From contig JAGTWJ010000003.1 in NCBI GenBank assembly GCA_020064725.1, forward strand, positions 62,001 through 126,000: a DNA stretch of 64,000 nucleotides, written 5' to 3'. Positions within the stretch are counted from its first letter, which is position 1. The number at the start of each line of letters is the position of its first letter. Made by a program: the position numbers and the translations under genes. The DNA is from Drechslerella dactyloides. Taxonomy: Eukaryota; Ascomycota; Orbiliomycetes; Orbiliales; Orbiliaceae. The notes beneath the pieces were generated by a model. The model searched no databases, was not told where the DNA came from, and worked only from the letters and a program-made list of their open reading frames with translations. Shown piece after piece: positions 10,975 to 22,346 of the stretch.

Positions 10975-12493
10975 GCTACTACGGAGGTGAAATTATTTAT
11001 TATATATATAACAGATTTTGAATATAAGGTAGTCCATTTATATTGTATATACTGATGTGATACAAAAACACCATCTATCAAGTCCTCGTTATATAACAAA
11101 CGAATAATACAGTAAGATATTATTAATCGGAACTGCTCCAAGAATTAACACCTGTCGACTCGAAATTCTATATCACAGATTAGCTACGCCTATCGGGTGG
11201 TCACGCCAGGCTCTAATTTGTAAATCTATAGATATCGATATATAAGAATTAGAAGGATCGAACAAGCTTGCCTTGGATAACTTTTATTCTCAGAACTTAT
11301 GGAAGAATCGAAAACAAGTGTGCAAAGCTTTCAAGCTTGCTTATATCACTGAAACCGCGCGTCCAGCTATTACTAGGCATATAATAATATACTGTTGTCT
11401 ATATCGTACACTACTTCCTTATTTTATTTTGTTTCTCACTTGGCAACTGATTACTCATCGCGTTGGTATTTATTATTTAACCTGTGATCTGAGAGCGCTC
11501 GAAACTGCGAGTCAGTGACTGCAGTAACAGTCAAATACGACCAAAATAGCCATTCGAAGCGAGCCGCTGTTCCCTCGTGCTCCCGCCGGACTGGGCATAA
11601 TTGGATCACAAATCCTTATATAATCTACTGAAATGCACGGCACCTTTCTCAACGTAGCAACGCAGCCGGCCAGGGATCACAGGCATCCGGTGCCGAGACC
11701 GAACTTTGGCATGCATATAAAAGCCGAGCCACAAAGGTCCTGCGTCTCGATCGCGTCCGGTAATTTTTTGCTGCAGCCCAGTCATCCCGCCAAGACTACC
11801 AACATCCAAGGTTGGACCCACACCGGAGAACACGCGCGAGTGCGAACAACATGACGCAACCTTCCATTGGAAGCCGGCTTTTTAGCCCAACTCCACCGGA
11901 GCAAGCCTCAAAGTTAGTAAATGGTTGACCTGCGTCAATGCCCAGTCGAGCATTGCCAGATGTTCGTGCGGCTGATCTTCGGAGCTCCACCGTTCATTAA
12001 CATCGCCAGATACGAATTAGAACTTTCAACTGACGATGAGTATCTGAAGAACTTCATTTTCGCATTCTTCGATCCCTACGAAAAAAAATACTCCTGAGAA
12101 ACGGTCAGGCACATGCATGTACATGTCAATATCCCTGCGATGAAATTTCGCGGGTTGATTATTTTACTTTGCTATCCGAAATGATGGGCATTCCACCTGC
12201 CTGCGGTCAGGCGCGGAGAGAGTTGTTGGCGTGCTCCTGGCGATGTAACGCTACGCAACTGCCAAATTTAGCATCATCGCGCCTGCCCTTACCTGACACG
12301 ACACCTTTGCCACTCGCAATGCACATATATGCACGATCTTCTCGCATGAGGCTTAGTTGATGAGATTCGTCGTCTTCTGCGGTAATTCGGTAGAATGAAG
12401 TCTGGAAGGTTTTCGACGAAACCCTGCCAGCGGAGCCAGGAAGCACCCAGCACACAGCTGCCGGGCTAGATAAACGGCGAGCCGGTCCGTTAG

Positions 12494-12501
12494 TATATAA
12501 A
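12494..12501 (+). promoter_or_regulatory. TATA box of the GH17 gene
   Basis: TATATAAA lies 103 nt upstream of the ATG at 12604. This supports that ATG as the first one in a short leader. Confidence 0.6.
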
Positions 12502-12603
12502 CTATCGCTCTGCCGCTGCACATTTGAATACCCCATTGTTCACAATCCGATCGGTCCTCGTCACTCGTTTAACTTCAGGAAGACGACTTGGTTATTTTTC
12601 GAT

Positions 12604-13663
12604 ATGGTCACCAACTTCAACGCCGCCATCATGTGGGCGGCAGCGGCACTTCTGCTGCTGTTGCCGACGCCGATTCAAGCCCGTTACAAAGGCTTCAGCC
12701 TGGGCTCCAACCACGCGGTGACCGGCAATTGCAAGACGGTGGGTGATTGGATAGACGATCTGAACGCCATCAAGGGTTGGAATAAGGGCTACAACTGCCT
12801 CCACCTCTACGCCAGCAGCGACTGCAACGGTGAGCAACGCCACTCAATCGCGGCGCATTGGCCTTTCGGGCGGAGCTGATAGACATCTTTGCAGGACTGG
12901 AAAATGTTGTCCAGGCCCTCGGAGTCGTTCCCGGCTTCACAATACTCGTCGGGGTGTGGGCGACCCCTCGTGACCACTTTGACGCCGAGAAGGCTGCCTT
13001 ACTCAGTACCATCCAACGTCATGGCACGCGTTGGATAGCCGCCGTCGCCGTCGGGTCCGAGGACCTCTACCGGAATACTCAGGTTGGCCAACACCATATC
13101 AACCCTTCGGAGCTCGCAACTATGATTTACGACGTGCGAGGGATGGTCCGACAGTTCAACGGGGGAATCAAGGTGAAACTCCCAAAATCCAAAATTCGAT
13201 CCGCTGCCTCCATGCTTACTCCTCACAGGTCGGCCACGCGGACACCTGGACTGCCTGGGTGGACCCTGTCAACGACGTTGTTACCAGAGCCTGCGATATC
13301 GCCATCACCAACGGATTTCCGTACTGGGAAGGGGCTAGCATTGAGCAATCCCTCAGGTACAACGTATACCAGTCATCGCTCTGGAGGACCCAGGCACGCG
13401 TAAGTGCTGTCAACCGCGGCTGCGAGGTTTGGGTTGGGGAAACCGGCTGGCCAACCAGCGGCCCAAACTTTGGGGCCGCTCGCCCGGCCAGATGGAACCT
13501 GGAGAGGTACTACAATAAGATATACTGTTGGCTGGTTTCCAAGCCAGACCTGAACGTATTTTGGTACACGGCCTTTGATAATCTGAGAGCCGGAACGCCG
13601 GTGGAGCAAAGTTTCGGAATTGCCTACTATAATCGCAGGCTGAAATTCAACCCACGTTGCTGA
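12604..13663 (+). CDS. Secreted glycoside hydrolase family 17 (endo-1,3-beta-glucanase/glucanosyltransferase-like)
   Basis: Three exons: 12604-12829, 12895-13172, 13229-13663, giving 312 aa, the usual size of Bgl2/Scw-type fungal GH17 proteins that act on cell-wall beta-1,3-glucan. The introns are GTGAGC...GCAG (65 nt) and GTGAAA...ACAG (56 nt), and removing them restores one frame. Residues 1 to about 26 are a signal peptide (AAAALLLLLPTPIQA). Family landmarks follow: VIRLY-type region as CLHLYASSDCN, ILVGVWA, VGHADTWTAW, FPYWEGA, and the nucleophile motif VGETGWPTSG with Glu239. The acid/base motif, normally SVGNE, reads AVGSE (Ser130-Glu131), so the conserved Asn is replaced. The gene converges on the DUF829 gene, whose stop is 135 nt away. 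Family is confident; full catalytic activity is in doubt. Confidence 0.88.
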
Positions 13664-13797
13664 AAGCACAGCTTTGTAGATAGCCCAATCTTACATATGC
13701 AAGATGACACGGATGAGGTCTGACTTCGTCTGCACCGAGTATTGGTAGCTCGAAATTTCCTAATTCTATTCCGTCCTTATCGTCTCGACGTCGAGGT

Positions 13798-14796
13798 TCA
13801 GGTGGTCGAGGAGGCACTGGCCCCTCTCAGCCGTCGTACGAAATTGATATATTCTTCCCGGTGATACCGATAACCGCCAACATGATTGCCGCCGTCAAAG
13901 CCAGCCTGGAGAACCTTCCAGCCCCTCTCACAAGCCTGATCGGCATGTTCCACGATATCCTCCCAGCCTACTATGGCATCGCCCTTGCAGTAGATATAAC
14001 CTCTGACGCTGTCCTCGGAAACAAGAGTCTCGTCGTTCAGAACCCGTCGGATTTTGCCGATGGGACCTTCGAGGCCGAGGAGCATGGGCGGACCGTAGAG
14101 AAGAAGCACGATAAGATAGACGATGGGGGTCATCACGGCCCTCAGAGTTGCGTCCCTGAAGACTTCGAGGAATGCATGAACGCTACTGGTCAGACTGGAA
14201 GGAAACTTAGTCCCGCCCGGAGCCGAGTCGATCAACAGGGCGGACACGGGTAGGGCACTGCCTTCGTTACGACGGTAGAGAGCCAGAAAATCGGCGAAGG
14301 CTGCGAGACCGCCGTTGGAGAAGGCGTGGACAAAGATCTTTGGGTTCTCAGGAAGGCCTTTGACAACGTCATGGATCATAGGAAGCGAGCGGTGGAGGTC
14401 ACCGGTGAGGCCCATCAACGAGGCGGTGGTGGATTGAGCAAAGATGATTGGGATACCTGGTTGTAGGGAGCGGTGGAGCTGGACGTACTTGACGAGATGG
14501 CGGGGAGAAGCGTTCATCCAGCCCCATATCATGACGAGGTCGTGGGGAGCGCCATCGGGCGAAATCGAGGGCGATGCAGCGGCGTCGTCAGCAACAGGCG
14601 GGCTGGTGGCGGAATAGAAGAGCAGAGGGGTGAGGGCCTGGAAGCCCAGCGATGCAAAAGACGGTCCGTCCGGTGCTGCCATCCTGCGCATCCCGCTCGA
14701 TGTCGTCGAGGGATAGCCCATCGTCGACTTCATGTTCGCTTTCGAGAACCCCCTTGCCAGCTCGAATTGAGCCGCGGCCCGTTGATTCGGCCGCAA
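13798..14796 (-). CDS. DUF829 / TMEM53-PaxU-like alpha/beta hydrolase
   Basis: Intronless frame of 332 aa from the first ATG. Resembles the DUF829 family (TMEM53, and PaxU from indole-diterpene clusters), a divergent alpha/beta hydrolase group with no well-defined reaction. Landmarks seen: FASLGFQALTPLLFY at the N-terminal start of the domain, DLVMIWGWMNASPRHLVKY, HAFSNGGLAAF (the G-x-S-x-G-like elbow reads FSNGG), LLIDSAPG, and GGNHVGGYRYHREEYI near the C terminus with the probable catalytic His. A hydrophobic segment at about residues 215-235 (TPIVYLIVLLLYGPPMLLG) may contact membrane. The start is uncertain: ATGs at 14733 and 14691 would also leave the domain whole, and the first 20 residues look unlike the family. 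No other diterpene genes are nearby, so a PaxU-type role is not implied. Confidence 0.78.
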   Translation of the reverse strand: MRPNQRAAAQFELARGFSKANMKSTMGYPSTTSSGMRRMAAPDGPSFASLGFQALTPLLFYSATSPPVADDAAASPSISPDGAPHDLVMIWGWMNASPRHLVKYVQLHRSLQPGIPIIFAQSTTASLMGLTGDLHRSLPMIHDVVKGLPENPKIFVHAFSNGGLAAFADFLALYRRNEGSALPVSALLIDSAPGGTKFPSSLTSSVHAFLEVFRDATLRAVMTPIVYLIVLLLYGPPMLLGLEGPIGKIRRVLNDETLVSEDSVRGYIYCKGDAIVGWEDIVEHADQACERGWKVLQAGFDGGNHVGGYRYHREEYINFVRRLRGASASSTT

Positions 14797-15709
14797 CTCA
14801 TCGCGCGGTGCTCATGTCAGCAGCCGTTTTCCCGCTCCTGCGTCCCGATGGGTCCGGCTTCTAGAACATCATCGTCATCGTCATCACCACCGCCATGCTG
14901 CGCCGTGCGGAAGCTCGGCATCTCACGGCTGCCCTTTTCGGCGTCCCCGAGACCTTCGTGAACGTTTACCTGTCACCCCGTACTCCGATCCCCGCCGCGG
15001 GTCTTTTCGTACACCGCGTCGCATCGCGTCGCGTCGCATCGGCGCTCAAAGCGCCTTCTGTGACATATAATCCCCTAAAACGTGCACGACTGAGACTTTG
15101 ACGGGCTCGGGCTTGCTCTCCAATCTCCGCTATCCGCTCAAACTCGGTCAGCACGCCCCGCTAAACCAGTAGCGTCTTGGCGCGCCGGTGTCAAAGCCTT
15201 GGCCGACGCTTCCCGAATAAGGGGCACGCGACGCCCTCTTCCAACATGACTGGTCTTCTTGTCCACGAGTGTCGCCTGCAGCCCGTTCAAGTATAATTGC
15301 CCATCTGAAATCCAATATTGATTCCAGCTGGAGCGAGTGGGAACAAAGCAGCGCGGGAGCACTCAGGGGCCGTGCCGTCGGCCCACAGCACAGCTATCTC
15401 ATGGCGACGTAGCTGCGCGACCGACGGATGCGCAGCCGCATCGCATCCGCGCCTCCATTGATTCTGTGGTCTTCGAGTCTTTAACCCCTCCGATTGGCCT
15501 GTGCGAAACATCTCGGTTTCTATACAAATACACGTCTCATTGTCAGCTTGGGCCCAAAATTGACTGCGTATACATCCAACAGTCGTGAACAGCTGCGCCG
15601 ATGCGGCGACCGTCGCTCACAACAAGTTTGCCGTTTTCTCTCGTCAAGCCGCGCGCGGGTCCATCGATCGCAGCGGCTCTCTCTACGAGCTCGATTTTGA
15701 TCACAAGCC
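14797..15709. other. Intergenic: GC-rich, with a 5-bp tandem repeat
   Basis: Divergent promoter region of the DUF829 gene (minus) and the former Stealth gene (plus). It holds a run of ATC triplets near 14868-14890 and a GCGTC/GCATC pentanucleotide repeat at 15016-15040. The short frames are not convincing. Confidence 0.5.
15016..15040. repeat. GCGTC/GCATC pentanucleotide tandem repeat
   Basis: Five consecutive 5-bp units (GCGTC, GCATC, GCGTC, GCGTC, GCATC). Three copies of a permutation of the same unit occur at 44661-44675. Confidence 0.7.
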
Positions 15710-18205
15710 ATGAGCACCCGGCCTCAGTTCGACACTGAACTCCCACGGCCACCATCTTATCGGGTTGTCGACCTAATCAAGAATACCTTTCTCCACCCTC
15801 TCCGTCGCGCCCTATATTTTCTTTCGTATCTATTCAATAAACCGTACACCTCATGGGGCTATAAACTCATCACACAATCGCCGTCTCTCTCCGTACGAGG
15901 CCCGGGTAAAGGGCGCAGGCACATCCTGCTAGCCCTTTATTCCCTTTGTGGCATTATTTTGCTCTATAGCTTCATCAGCATCGACGGCAAAACCCTTCTC
16001 AATCTAAGCGAGCCCTTCGATGATACCGGTTGGGATCGAGATAAAGTTATAAAGCTCTTGGGCTCTGAATATTTCCTTGGAGAAATCGTCTCTGGGCACG
16101 AATGGTCGACTTTCGAATTCGGTTCAAAAGCTATCCCCACCCCGCCCCCAGAACCACCTGGTGCCTTCGTCATCGATGTCATACCACCTAGCGAATGGTT
16201 AAACTGCCCAGCTGCTCAAGACTTGGTCCGCCTCTTACCAGAAGTCACGTTTGTTTCGATTGCAGAAGCCCTTACCCACAATCTCGACGACCAGGACCTC
16301 GGCTGATTGGATGAATGGCTGAGCAAAGGAGTGTTGGCGCACTCAGCCGTGAAACCAAATGCGCCCGTGCTCGACGTCGTATAAACCTGGGTCAACGGAT
16401 CGTCACCCGCCTTCCATCAAGCCAAGCATGCTCTCGAGTCGACGAGCCGCCTGATTACCCTCTCAGGCTATCGAAGGACACACTTAACCGACACCAGGAC
16501 TGGGATGAACTCAGATACAGCTTTCGAAGTATCGAAACCTTCTTGATAAAAACCCAAGCCAGGCAGACGCGATCACCCAATCCGTTGGGCAATATCGCTA
16601 TCGTCTCCACCAGCCATATACCTTCTCTTCTTGCTCTGTCGAAGCTCGTCTAGATCGCCTAGACTCAGAGAACGACAAGTTCCTATCGCTCAGCGATGAC
16701 ATGCTACTATCAAGCCAACACTCCCCGGCGGACTTATATTCTCCACTTTACGGTCTTTCCTTGACCTTCGAGTACAGTTAGCCTCAATTTACAATCGACT
16801 ACCCACCAGCATTTGGCCCCGAGGAGCACAAGTATGGTGAGCTGCCCTAACTTTACCTTTCTGCCTATCTTCTCTACGTGAGTTTCGAATGGGAGAACCG
16901 ATTCTACAATTAGCACACCATCCATTCAATGTCGAGGAGTACTTTGCGAGAACTCTGGTCCACATTTCCTTCGGCGTTTGAGCTCAGCAGATCGCAGAGA
17001 TTGCGCGGGGAGAGAGCCCCGCTATCCATTTATGGTTTCTCTTCGACTGGTATGTCATCGAGAGACACCGCGAGGCCTTGCTCTGGAGCTACCTTTATGG
17101 AAATCTCCACAATGACGACACGGGAACACTCAACAAGACTGAGTTGATGCTTCGATTATCCGACGTTGATACTTCAACCCCATTCGCGCGAACACCTTTG
17201 CTCTCTGCAACGGTAGCCCGGGCATTCGCAAACGTACCATTAGAGCCCAATAAGGCTGTTCGGGGGCTATGGGCCAGCGCAGACGGCCCCGTTTGGCTTT
17301 CGGCTGAAGATGAAAGGAGATTGACAGAGCGAGTTGATAAAAGGCTATCAGAAACGGCTTCATTCGAAGAACCACGCTGTCTACAGCCCTGTCTTATGAA
17401 ACCCGAGTGCTTCGAATTCCCGGAAACACCCCTCGATCTCATCTCTACCGCCCTGATCTTTGATAAATGGAGAAGAGTCGAACGTTCTTGTGGTGATTGC
17501 ATGATCAACGCTCACTCAGAAAGTCCGGACCAACAGGACTCCGTGCAATTCCTCCGCGCGAACCGAAGAAACGAAAGATCGCATTACAGTCTCTCCATAG
17601 ATACTCTTACACTGTATCAAGGGTAGACGCTCGATATGGGATGATGAAATCCGTGCAAGTGATGAGCAACTTGACGCGTGAATGGGTCGACCAAAAGCCA
17701 GCCGAAGTATGCTTTAATGACCATTTTAACTCTGAGGATCCTAACGAAGTTTCAGAATTCGCTCGGAGGCCTAAAAGTATCCGTTTGATGCACTCATCCC
17801 AGACTCGTTCGGGGAACTAATACGTGCGTCTAGATTTCTTCGAGACCTATTATCCAACGAAGAGCCGATGGGAGCTCTGAAACAGACGCCGACCTTGGTA
17901 GCTTTCATTCTGGCAGAACCAAAACGCGAAGAGGTTTTGATACCGCGCAATTATATGACTCCCAAAAGCCATGGCAGTACTATTTACATCACAGCTAAGA
18001 GCCGGTATCATCCCGACTTCGTAGTTTCCTTATTGGTGGCGTTCATCCTTATATTCGCTTCGACCGCGTTGACGGAAATTATAATGTACGCCACCACTTT
18101 TCCTGGCTCGAACGACGGAATTCCAGTTATTTTCTCCCCTCATCAGGCATTAAGGATAGTCTACACACTTATACCACCATGCGTTGTGTCGCCGCAGCTT
18201 GGTAG
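15710..18205 (+). pseudogene. Broken Stealth-family (capsular-polysaccharide-phosphotransferase-like) gene
   Basis: About 2.5 kb that once encoded one protein of roughly 800 aa with a type II membrane topology (TM at about residues 75-92, ILLALYSLCGIILLYSFI). Stealth proteins transfer sugar-phosphate units; fungal members are poorly studied. Signatures in order: VLDVV-stop-TWVNGSSPAF (CR1, normally VVYTWVNGS), DWDELRYSFRSIE and IAIVSTSHIP (CR2), SLSDDM, FDWYVIERHREALLWSYLYG, and AEVCFNDHFNSEDPNEV (CR4). The C-terminal HHFSWLERRNSSYFLPSSG reads to a stop at 18203-18205. Damage seen: in-frame TGA at 16304-16306, TAA at 16382-16384 where Tyr is expected, a frame change between 16440 and 16490, a TGA in GV-stop-AQQ near 16973, and further frame changes near 16650, 17560, 17800 and 18000. 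No set of introns removes all of these. I call it a recent, multiply disrupted pseudogene. Confidence 0.85.
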
Positions 18206-19414
18206 CAATGAGACTAATTAACATCGTTCTTTACATTGTCCACATCTATATTAGATGTACAGTACACCACGGAAATAATTGTCGTCGGTGGACCTGGATT
18301 TTCAGGAGCATAACAACCAAAACTTAACGAACACCCAGGAAACTTACCATATCTACTCTTTATATAACAAAGAGTAGATTTATAAAAATTTCTATAATAA
18401 TCCATTAAGTTTTAACACTATAACAAAGGGGTGAAATATTTTGTTGTGATAATAATTTGCGCCGAGCACTGTATATAATAGCTTCATTGAAGGCAGCGTC
18501 GACGTATGTTAGATGACAGCACCACTTGTATGTATATTTCGCACATTTTACAGAGCAAATTGTCGCAACTATCTAAGCTACTTCGTTGAGGGCTGTTGCA
18601 GTCAATCGAACTGATGCGACGTGCAAATAACTCATATAACCATCAAATTCATGTCTAGAGCCCGAATTCGCGAAGAAAGGAACCCGCAATGATAAATGAA
18701 GCTGTAACATAACATTCGGTATCACCCAATTAGCATTAGTGAATATCAATTCTTCTTAATTACCCAAAGACCAGCGGATTTATGGTATTTCCACTGCTTA
18801 GGTACGTCTTTAAGACTATATGCATATTTTGTCCGAAAAGCGTACAAGGAGGCAAATACGAAAGATATTCATAAAAATTCAAAATCGGTATTTGAACCTC
18901 GCAATGCAATACCGTCTCTAAATGTCTTGGAATTCGCCAATTAACGGTGGGAATGACGTTGCAGTTGATCTTGGTACCCTATAGAAGCCATCAACATTCC
19001 GTGAACACCGAGCGTTCACCCATATGTTTGTAGGTTAAGTGTGTACTGATAAATTACCTATAAAATAAGACAAGTTTCGGCTCGCGCAAGGTCAGAGTTT
19101 CTGATACCTCAACAAGATAATGATGCCGTTGGAAGGCCTGTTCACATTTTCCAGAATTAGTCAATTGTGATTATCAAACAAAGCTTGTTACAACAAGGAG
19201 CAACACATATCGAGATTTACCGATTGAGCCAGGCACATTAGACATTTACATTTAGCGCATATAATATTATGTCAGGTCCCGGGTTTAACCAGAATTAAAG
19301 TAAGGGTACCACCCAGGTATTTAGCAACACACGATCTAGGTTTATATCGAATGAAGGGGTTGGCACCAACGGACATACCAACTTGCGCCACTAACGACGT
19401 CGACTTTTAAACGG
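18206..19414. other. Intergenic, no supportable gene
   Basis: About 1.2 kb, moderately AT-rich, with no frame above about 63 codons and no recognisable motif. Confidence 0.5.
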
Positions 19415-19422
19415 TATATAAG
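19415..19422 (+). promoter_or_regulatory. TATA box of the single-TM orphan gene
   Basis: TATATAAG about 300 nt upstream of the ATG at 19721. If used, it implies a leader of roughly 270 nt, possibly with a leader intron. Confidence 0.45.
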
Positions 19423-19720
19423 CCATGGCTTACAAGCAGACAACAAATACGCCCAGCTAGCCAGTCAACTCACTTACTACAACAACCCTCCTTAGTTTCG
19501 ATTCCGTCGGGTTTTCCAAATTGCATTAATAATTATACTTCCACCGAGCCAACAAGCTTGACCTTAGCATCTGATTTGCATGAATTTGCAAAGTTCCGTC
19601 TCGCCGGTCCGTCTGAGCATGAATCGACCGAAGGCTTTTTAAACGTCACCCAAAAACTTCATTGTGGTTTCAGGGGATCTTTTCGAACCGTTAAGTAGTC
19701 TGCTTCAGATAAATATCTTA

Positions 19721-20881
19721 ATGTCAAATTCCCACGAAAAATCAAATATCGTGGATATTATGGCTCTGGCTGCGGTTGTAATATTGGGGTTCATCGGCGT
19801 TCTGCTTGCGCTCCTCGCGACACACCTCTACATCCAGCTCCGAAAACTCCAGCATCATAACAAGGATATTTTGAGCCAACAATGTAACTCTTATAATCTC
19901 GGTCAGCGAGCAAGGGATCAACGGAGATCAGTTCTGCTGACCCTGGCGGATTGCCATCAAGACCACCCCAGCCGTTCCAACGCGCAGAGCCCCGGCCCAA
20001 TCCCGATAGAAACTCACAGTTCAGCTACTGGGACGTACGCTGGGATGTCAGCTGATGTACCTCAGACGCTTCCAGCAGAATCGCCGAAAGCAGACTCGTG
20101 GGCAATACGCAAGGTACGATCAATGGAAAGATTGACGGAACTTACCAACGAATTGACGCCGAAAAAGGAGCGAGGCGACCCCTTTAATGAGCCCACGAGA
20201 CGTGACAACGATTCCTTCCAGGATCATGGAGTCTTCACAGACCGCCGATCAAGATATTTACAACACACGGATTCCGCCACTCTAAATTCTTATACTACCC
20301 CGGATTCAGACGAGTTGTCTGACGACTTCTTCAGCCATTTCCTGTCCACACCAGTCGAAGAGTCTCTTCTGATTCAAACATCACAACTCACTTCTCAAGA
20401 GTCGATTTCAGAGTCCGAGGGCCATGAGAATGACCAAATATTTGCCATCAAGTCAAGAATCAGTGCTGGAAATCTGGGATCGGCATCTCCGCAAGCGCAG
20501 CGGTGCCGCTCTCGGAGTGCTGCCCAGACTTGTCAAGAATTTCCATGCGACGACTGTGTCATTAATGATGTACCAAAAATTCTCCACTCATCAATCGGAA
20601 GCGGGGCTGTCGCGAACCCGACTTCACGCTCTGGTACAAAACAGCCGAACCCGGTGGAACTCAGGCAATACATCAGAAGCATCCGGCTTAGTCGAAGAGC
20701 CCGCCGCGGCGCTACCAAGACCCTCTCCCATCAATCAAGTAGAAAACTCGCAAATATAGCATCCCGAACCATGCTTCGACTTCGCCCATCGACGCGATCT
20801 AATCAGAATGTATTCGATGAACAAGCGGGTCATCGCAGTCACAGATTAGAGACAATAAACGAAGGACGTCAACCCAAGTAA
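19721..20881 (+). CDS. Orphan single-pass membrane protein with long basic, Ser-rich cytoplasmic tail
   Basis: Intronless frame of 386 aa from the first ATG (the frame is open 57 nt further, but only from a GTG). I do not recognise the family. One clear membrane span lies near the N terminus (about residues 12-33, ALAAVVILGFIGVLLALLA) after a short polar segment, followed by some 350 residues of polar, Ser/Thr/Arg-rich and probably disordered sequence. This includes an acidic patch (SDELSDDFFSHF) and an Arg-rich C-terminal part (IRLSRRARRGATK). The layout suits a small membrane-anchored adaptor or scaffold, but that is only inference. The sequence after the stop stays open in another frame (WHFQPATFGELIGARIKLAG near 20950), so a further exon after a short intron is possible. 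Confidence 0.6.
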   Translation: MSNSHEKSNIVDIMALAAVVILGFIGVLLALLATHLYIQLRKLQHHNKDILSQQCNSYNLGQRARDQRRSVLLTLADCHQDHPSRSNAQSPGPIPIETHSSATGTYAGMSADVPQTLPAESPKADSWAIRKVRSMERLTELTNELTPKKERGDPFNEPTRRDNDSFQDHGVFTDRRSRYLQHTDSATLNSYTTPDSDELSDDFFSHFLSTPVEESLLIQTSQLTSQESISESEGHENDQIFAIKSRISAGNLGSASPQAQRCRSRSAAQTCQEFPCDDCVINDVPKILHSSIGSGAVANPTSRSGTKQPNPVELRQYIRSIRLSRRARRGATKTLSHQSSRKLANIASRTMLRLRPSTRSNQNVFDEQAGHRSHRLETINEGRQPK

Positions 20882-22187
20882 CAGCTGGGCGTCATTGGAG
20901 ACCGACTGTCAAATACCAATATATCGATCTAGATCCTACATACGTCCCGTGGCACTTCCAACCGGCTACCTTCGGAGAATTGATTGGGGCTCGAATTAAA
21001 CTCGCAGGGGTATTGCCTGTCCTTCATCAGCCGGCAGAGCGCAGAATACCGACCACGTTACAACAATAGCCTCATCAAAAGCGGTCAGGACGTTGACCCG
21101 TTTGCCGTGCTAGCAAGATTACCGTACTTTACTCGGAAAGCCGGTGTGCCCGGGCATCAGCAGCTTGATTCACAAGAAACCACGGCATCCCAAGATGGAA
21201 AGTTTCTAGGATTCCAAGTACATAGACAGCCTAATAGTGTTCGGAATCAATGCTAGCACCCATTCCTCGCGGGCGGGTTATCTCGTGGCTCTAGCATTCT
21301 TCGCAAAGGCTGGTTGGACTTTGACCACCGTTTTGTAAATCACCTCAAGCTGGCAAAGATCTCTATGTCATCGTCTTAAAACGTGTTGTCCTGATTCTTG
21401 CATCATTCTTGTCTGAAAACGTTGGGGGTGTAGGAGGCGAAGCGCACGGTAAAAACCCAAAGAGCTGTTTCCGGCCTTAAGTTTCAGCGGCAAGCGCGTA
21501 TGACCGTTGTTAAACTTTACCAACCGAGGGGACATATCCGCCCGACAATAATCTGAGGAAGCCGGGCAATTAAGTTTTACATAATCCGAGTATTTGTTCT
21601 GTTGTTCGAAGGGCTGTTTCCGGTAGAATGATGATCAGGTCGCATTGAGCCACCCAGCGCAATTGGGCCGCAGACTGAGCCTTTTTATGACGCCTAATCC
21701 AGGACCGGCGCCGCTAGTTGTGCAGCTGTCTTTAATTCTACGCCTAATACGGGCGCACTCTGCGGCCGGGCATGGGGCAATGATGTTATCGTTGCAGTTT
21801 GGTATACACGAATATGATTCAAAACGATAGCTATATGTATAATTATTTGACTTCTGAATATAGACCACTTGCCTGAATCGGCCGAGAACCCCAGCCCAGG
21901 ATCAATATCGCGAATCCACAGTGATGATTGCATCGAAGGAAGGTTTGCAGATCGATCGATTCTCGGAATCCACCATACTAGAACATCACCATGGATTGCA
22001 CTGAGACTATCCTCTGCCGAATCAGTCCTTGATCGTCAGCGTTGGCACGCTGTAAGACAATGTATCTTTCCGTTTTCTTGAATCTCCGTTGATATCATTG
22101 TTTTGGTGACACGCTCTTGACGGTATCGTCATTGAGAAGCATCATCTCGGCCACCAATCTTTGGCTTCCAAATTTCAACCGGGAGGG
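20882..22187. other. Intergenic, possible 3' exon remnant only
   Basis: No gene supported. The first 150 nt hold a 46-codon open stretch in a different frame from the preceding gene; the rest has only short overlapping frames. Confidence 0.4.
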
Positions 22188-22195
22188 TATATAAG
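22188..22195 (+). promoter_or_regulatory. TATA box of the CAP protein gene
   Basis: TATATAAG 152 nt upstream of the ATG at 22347, followed by a pyrimidine-rich leader. Typical spacing for a highly expressed fungal secreted-protein gene. Confidence 0.65.
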
Positions 22196-22346
22196 AGACG
22201 GCTGGAGCTGCTCAAATCCCACTCTCTCTTATGTCCATCATCGCATCACTATCACAATCCTCCAGAACTCTACAATAGAGAGACTTTATCTATTTGTCCA
22301 ACACCTATAACGATAATCGATCAAGTTTGACATCTTCACAACCATA

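Larger units (their letters stand above)
9722..12493. other. Intergenic: hairpins and a GTA-type simple repeat, no supportable gene
   Basis: About 2.8 kb without a convincing gene. It contains a degenerate GTA/GTG trinucleotide run at 10377-10407 and a cluster of inverted repeats at 10861-10974. The short frames on both strands look random. Composition becomes GC-richer from about 11.5 kb toward the GH17 gene. Confidence 0.5.

Noticed and set aside
13861..14253. 130-codon plus-strand frame
   Set aside because: Antisense to the DUF829 gene with no supporting motif.
14473..14961. 162-codon plus-strand frame
   Set aside because: Antisense to the DUF829 gene, low-complexity Arg/Ser/Pro content from GC-rich DNA, no domain.
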